From the NCBI GenBank assembly GCA_038229875.1, contig JBBROA010000107.1, positions 1 through 14,130 of the forward strand: a stretch of DNA of 14,130 bases. Reading direction: 5' to 3'. Below, in pieces: positions 13,970 through 14,130 of this stretch (positions within the stretch are counted from its first letter, which is position 1; each line of letters begins with the position of its first letter). Under the pieces are notes generated by a model. The model saw only the letters and a program-made list of their open reading frames with translations, was not told the DNA's origin and made no database searches. This DNA comes from JALYUA01 sp038229875. Lineage in GTDB: Bacteria > Acidobacteriota > Thermoanaerobaculia > UBA5066 > Gp7-AA6. The position numbers and the translations under genes were made by a program.

Positions 13970-14007
13970 CCCTCGCCCCGGGCCCTGGGAGAGGGTTGGG
14001 GTGAGGG
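13970..14007 (-). repeat. REP-like palindromic element, copy 2 (inverted)
   Basis: GGGAGAGGGTTGGGGTGAGG (13987-14006, one more G after it) is the exact reverse complement of 13407-13427. The adjoining CCCTCGCCCC completes an imperfect palindrome over 13970-13995. With copy 1 it forms an inverted pair enclosing rnpB. It lies 28 nt past the stop of the right-edge gene, as copy 1 lies downstream of the NYN gene. Confidence 0.85.
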
Positions 14008-14035
14008 CTGTGCCCTGGACTTCGAGCGGGACGCG

Positions 14036-14130
14036 CTACGTTTTTTTGTTATCCGGATTCGAGAAGTAGTCCAGCCACTCGTCCACGTTGACCTTCGGGT
14101 CGGTTGAAGCGGCGCCGCGGACACTGGAAC
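14036..14130 (-). CDS. 3' end of a gene sharing the NYN protein's C-terminal tail
   Basis: On the minus strand the frame entering at the window edge ends at TAG (14036-14038). It reads SSVRGAASTDP, then KVNVDEWLDYFSNPDNKKT. The last 19 residues align with the NYN protein tail with 16 of the first 18 identical; the differences are Ile/Leu and Glu/Asp. At DNA level 46 of 54 positions match, and five of the eight differences are synonymous, so this is a diverged coding copy and not an assembly duplicate. The body of the gene is outside the window. It may be a second NYN-domain gene or an unrelated protein with the same tail. Confidence 0.75.
   Translation of the reverse strand, partial: SSVRGAASTDPKVNVDEWLDYFSNPDNKKT

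Noticed and set aside
13903..14124. 73-residue minus-strand ORF at the right edge
   Set aside because: It uses a different frame from the one giving KVNVDEWLDYFSNPDNKKT. It runs through the REP-like element and is Arg/Ser-rich shadow sequence.

Overview
The window is GC-rich bacterial chromosome with dense housekeeping and hypothetical genes. There is no plasmid, phage or insertion-sequence signature. Two proteins carry a DUF4388 (PATAN) domain, one fused to a J-domain and TPRs and the other to a transmembrane helix and a SPOR-like tail. These, a DUF2232-rplI pair, GTG/TTG starts and many AGCTGTC-type heptamer repeats point to a soil or subsurface lineage such as Acidobacteriota (Thermoanaerobaculia-like). 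The lineage is inference only; Myxococcota and related phyla are not excluded.

Layout. 1-657 (+): end of a DUF2232 membrane protein and ribosomal protein L9, followed by a heptamer array and a clear intrinsic terminator. 844-3234 (-): a class A penicillin-binding protein (PBP1A type). 3349-6098 (+): a small single-pass membrane protein whose stop overlaps the GTG start of uvrB. 6095-6301 (-): a 68-residue zinc-ribbon/membrane protein that is convergent with uvrB and shares stop-codon bases with it. 6528-8456 (+): uvrC. 8513-10452 (+): a possible 27-residue leader ORF and the PATAN-TM-SPOR-like protein, closed by a terminator. 10639-13346 (+): a tight cluster of PATAN-J-domain-TPR protein, DUF4126 membrane protein and NYN-domain nuclease. 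About 13514-13900 (+): rnpB, the RNase P RNA. 14036-14130 (-): the 3' end of another gene.

How the genes work together. UvrB and UvrC are two of the three core excision-repair proteins. PBP1A and the SPOR-like protein act at the cell wall. The NYN protein is a predicted RNase lying directly before rnpB, so the right end is RNA-processing flavoured.

Three patterns stand out. First, a TAnnnT -10 box lies 6-7 nt before the start codon of PBP1A, the zinc-ribbon gene, uvrC and the leader ORF, which implies leaderless transcripts; starts elsewhere lack strong Shine-Dalgarno sequences. Second, rnpB sits between two inverted elements: a perfect 21-nt REP-like inverted repeat, and outside it two genes ending in the same peptide, KVNVDEWxxYFSNPDNKK. 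Third, related heptamer repeats occur at several gene borders, including a near-identical 28-nt copy at two loci and repeats at the 3' end of uvrC.
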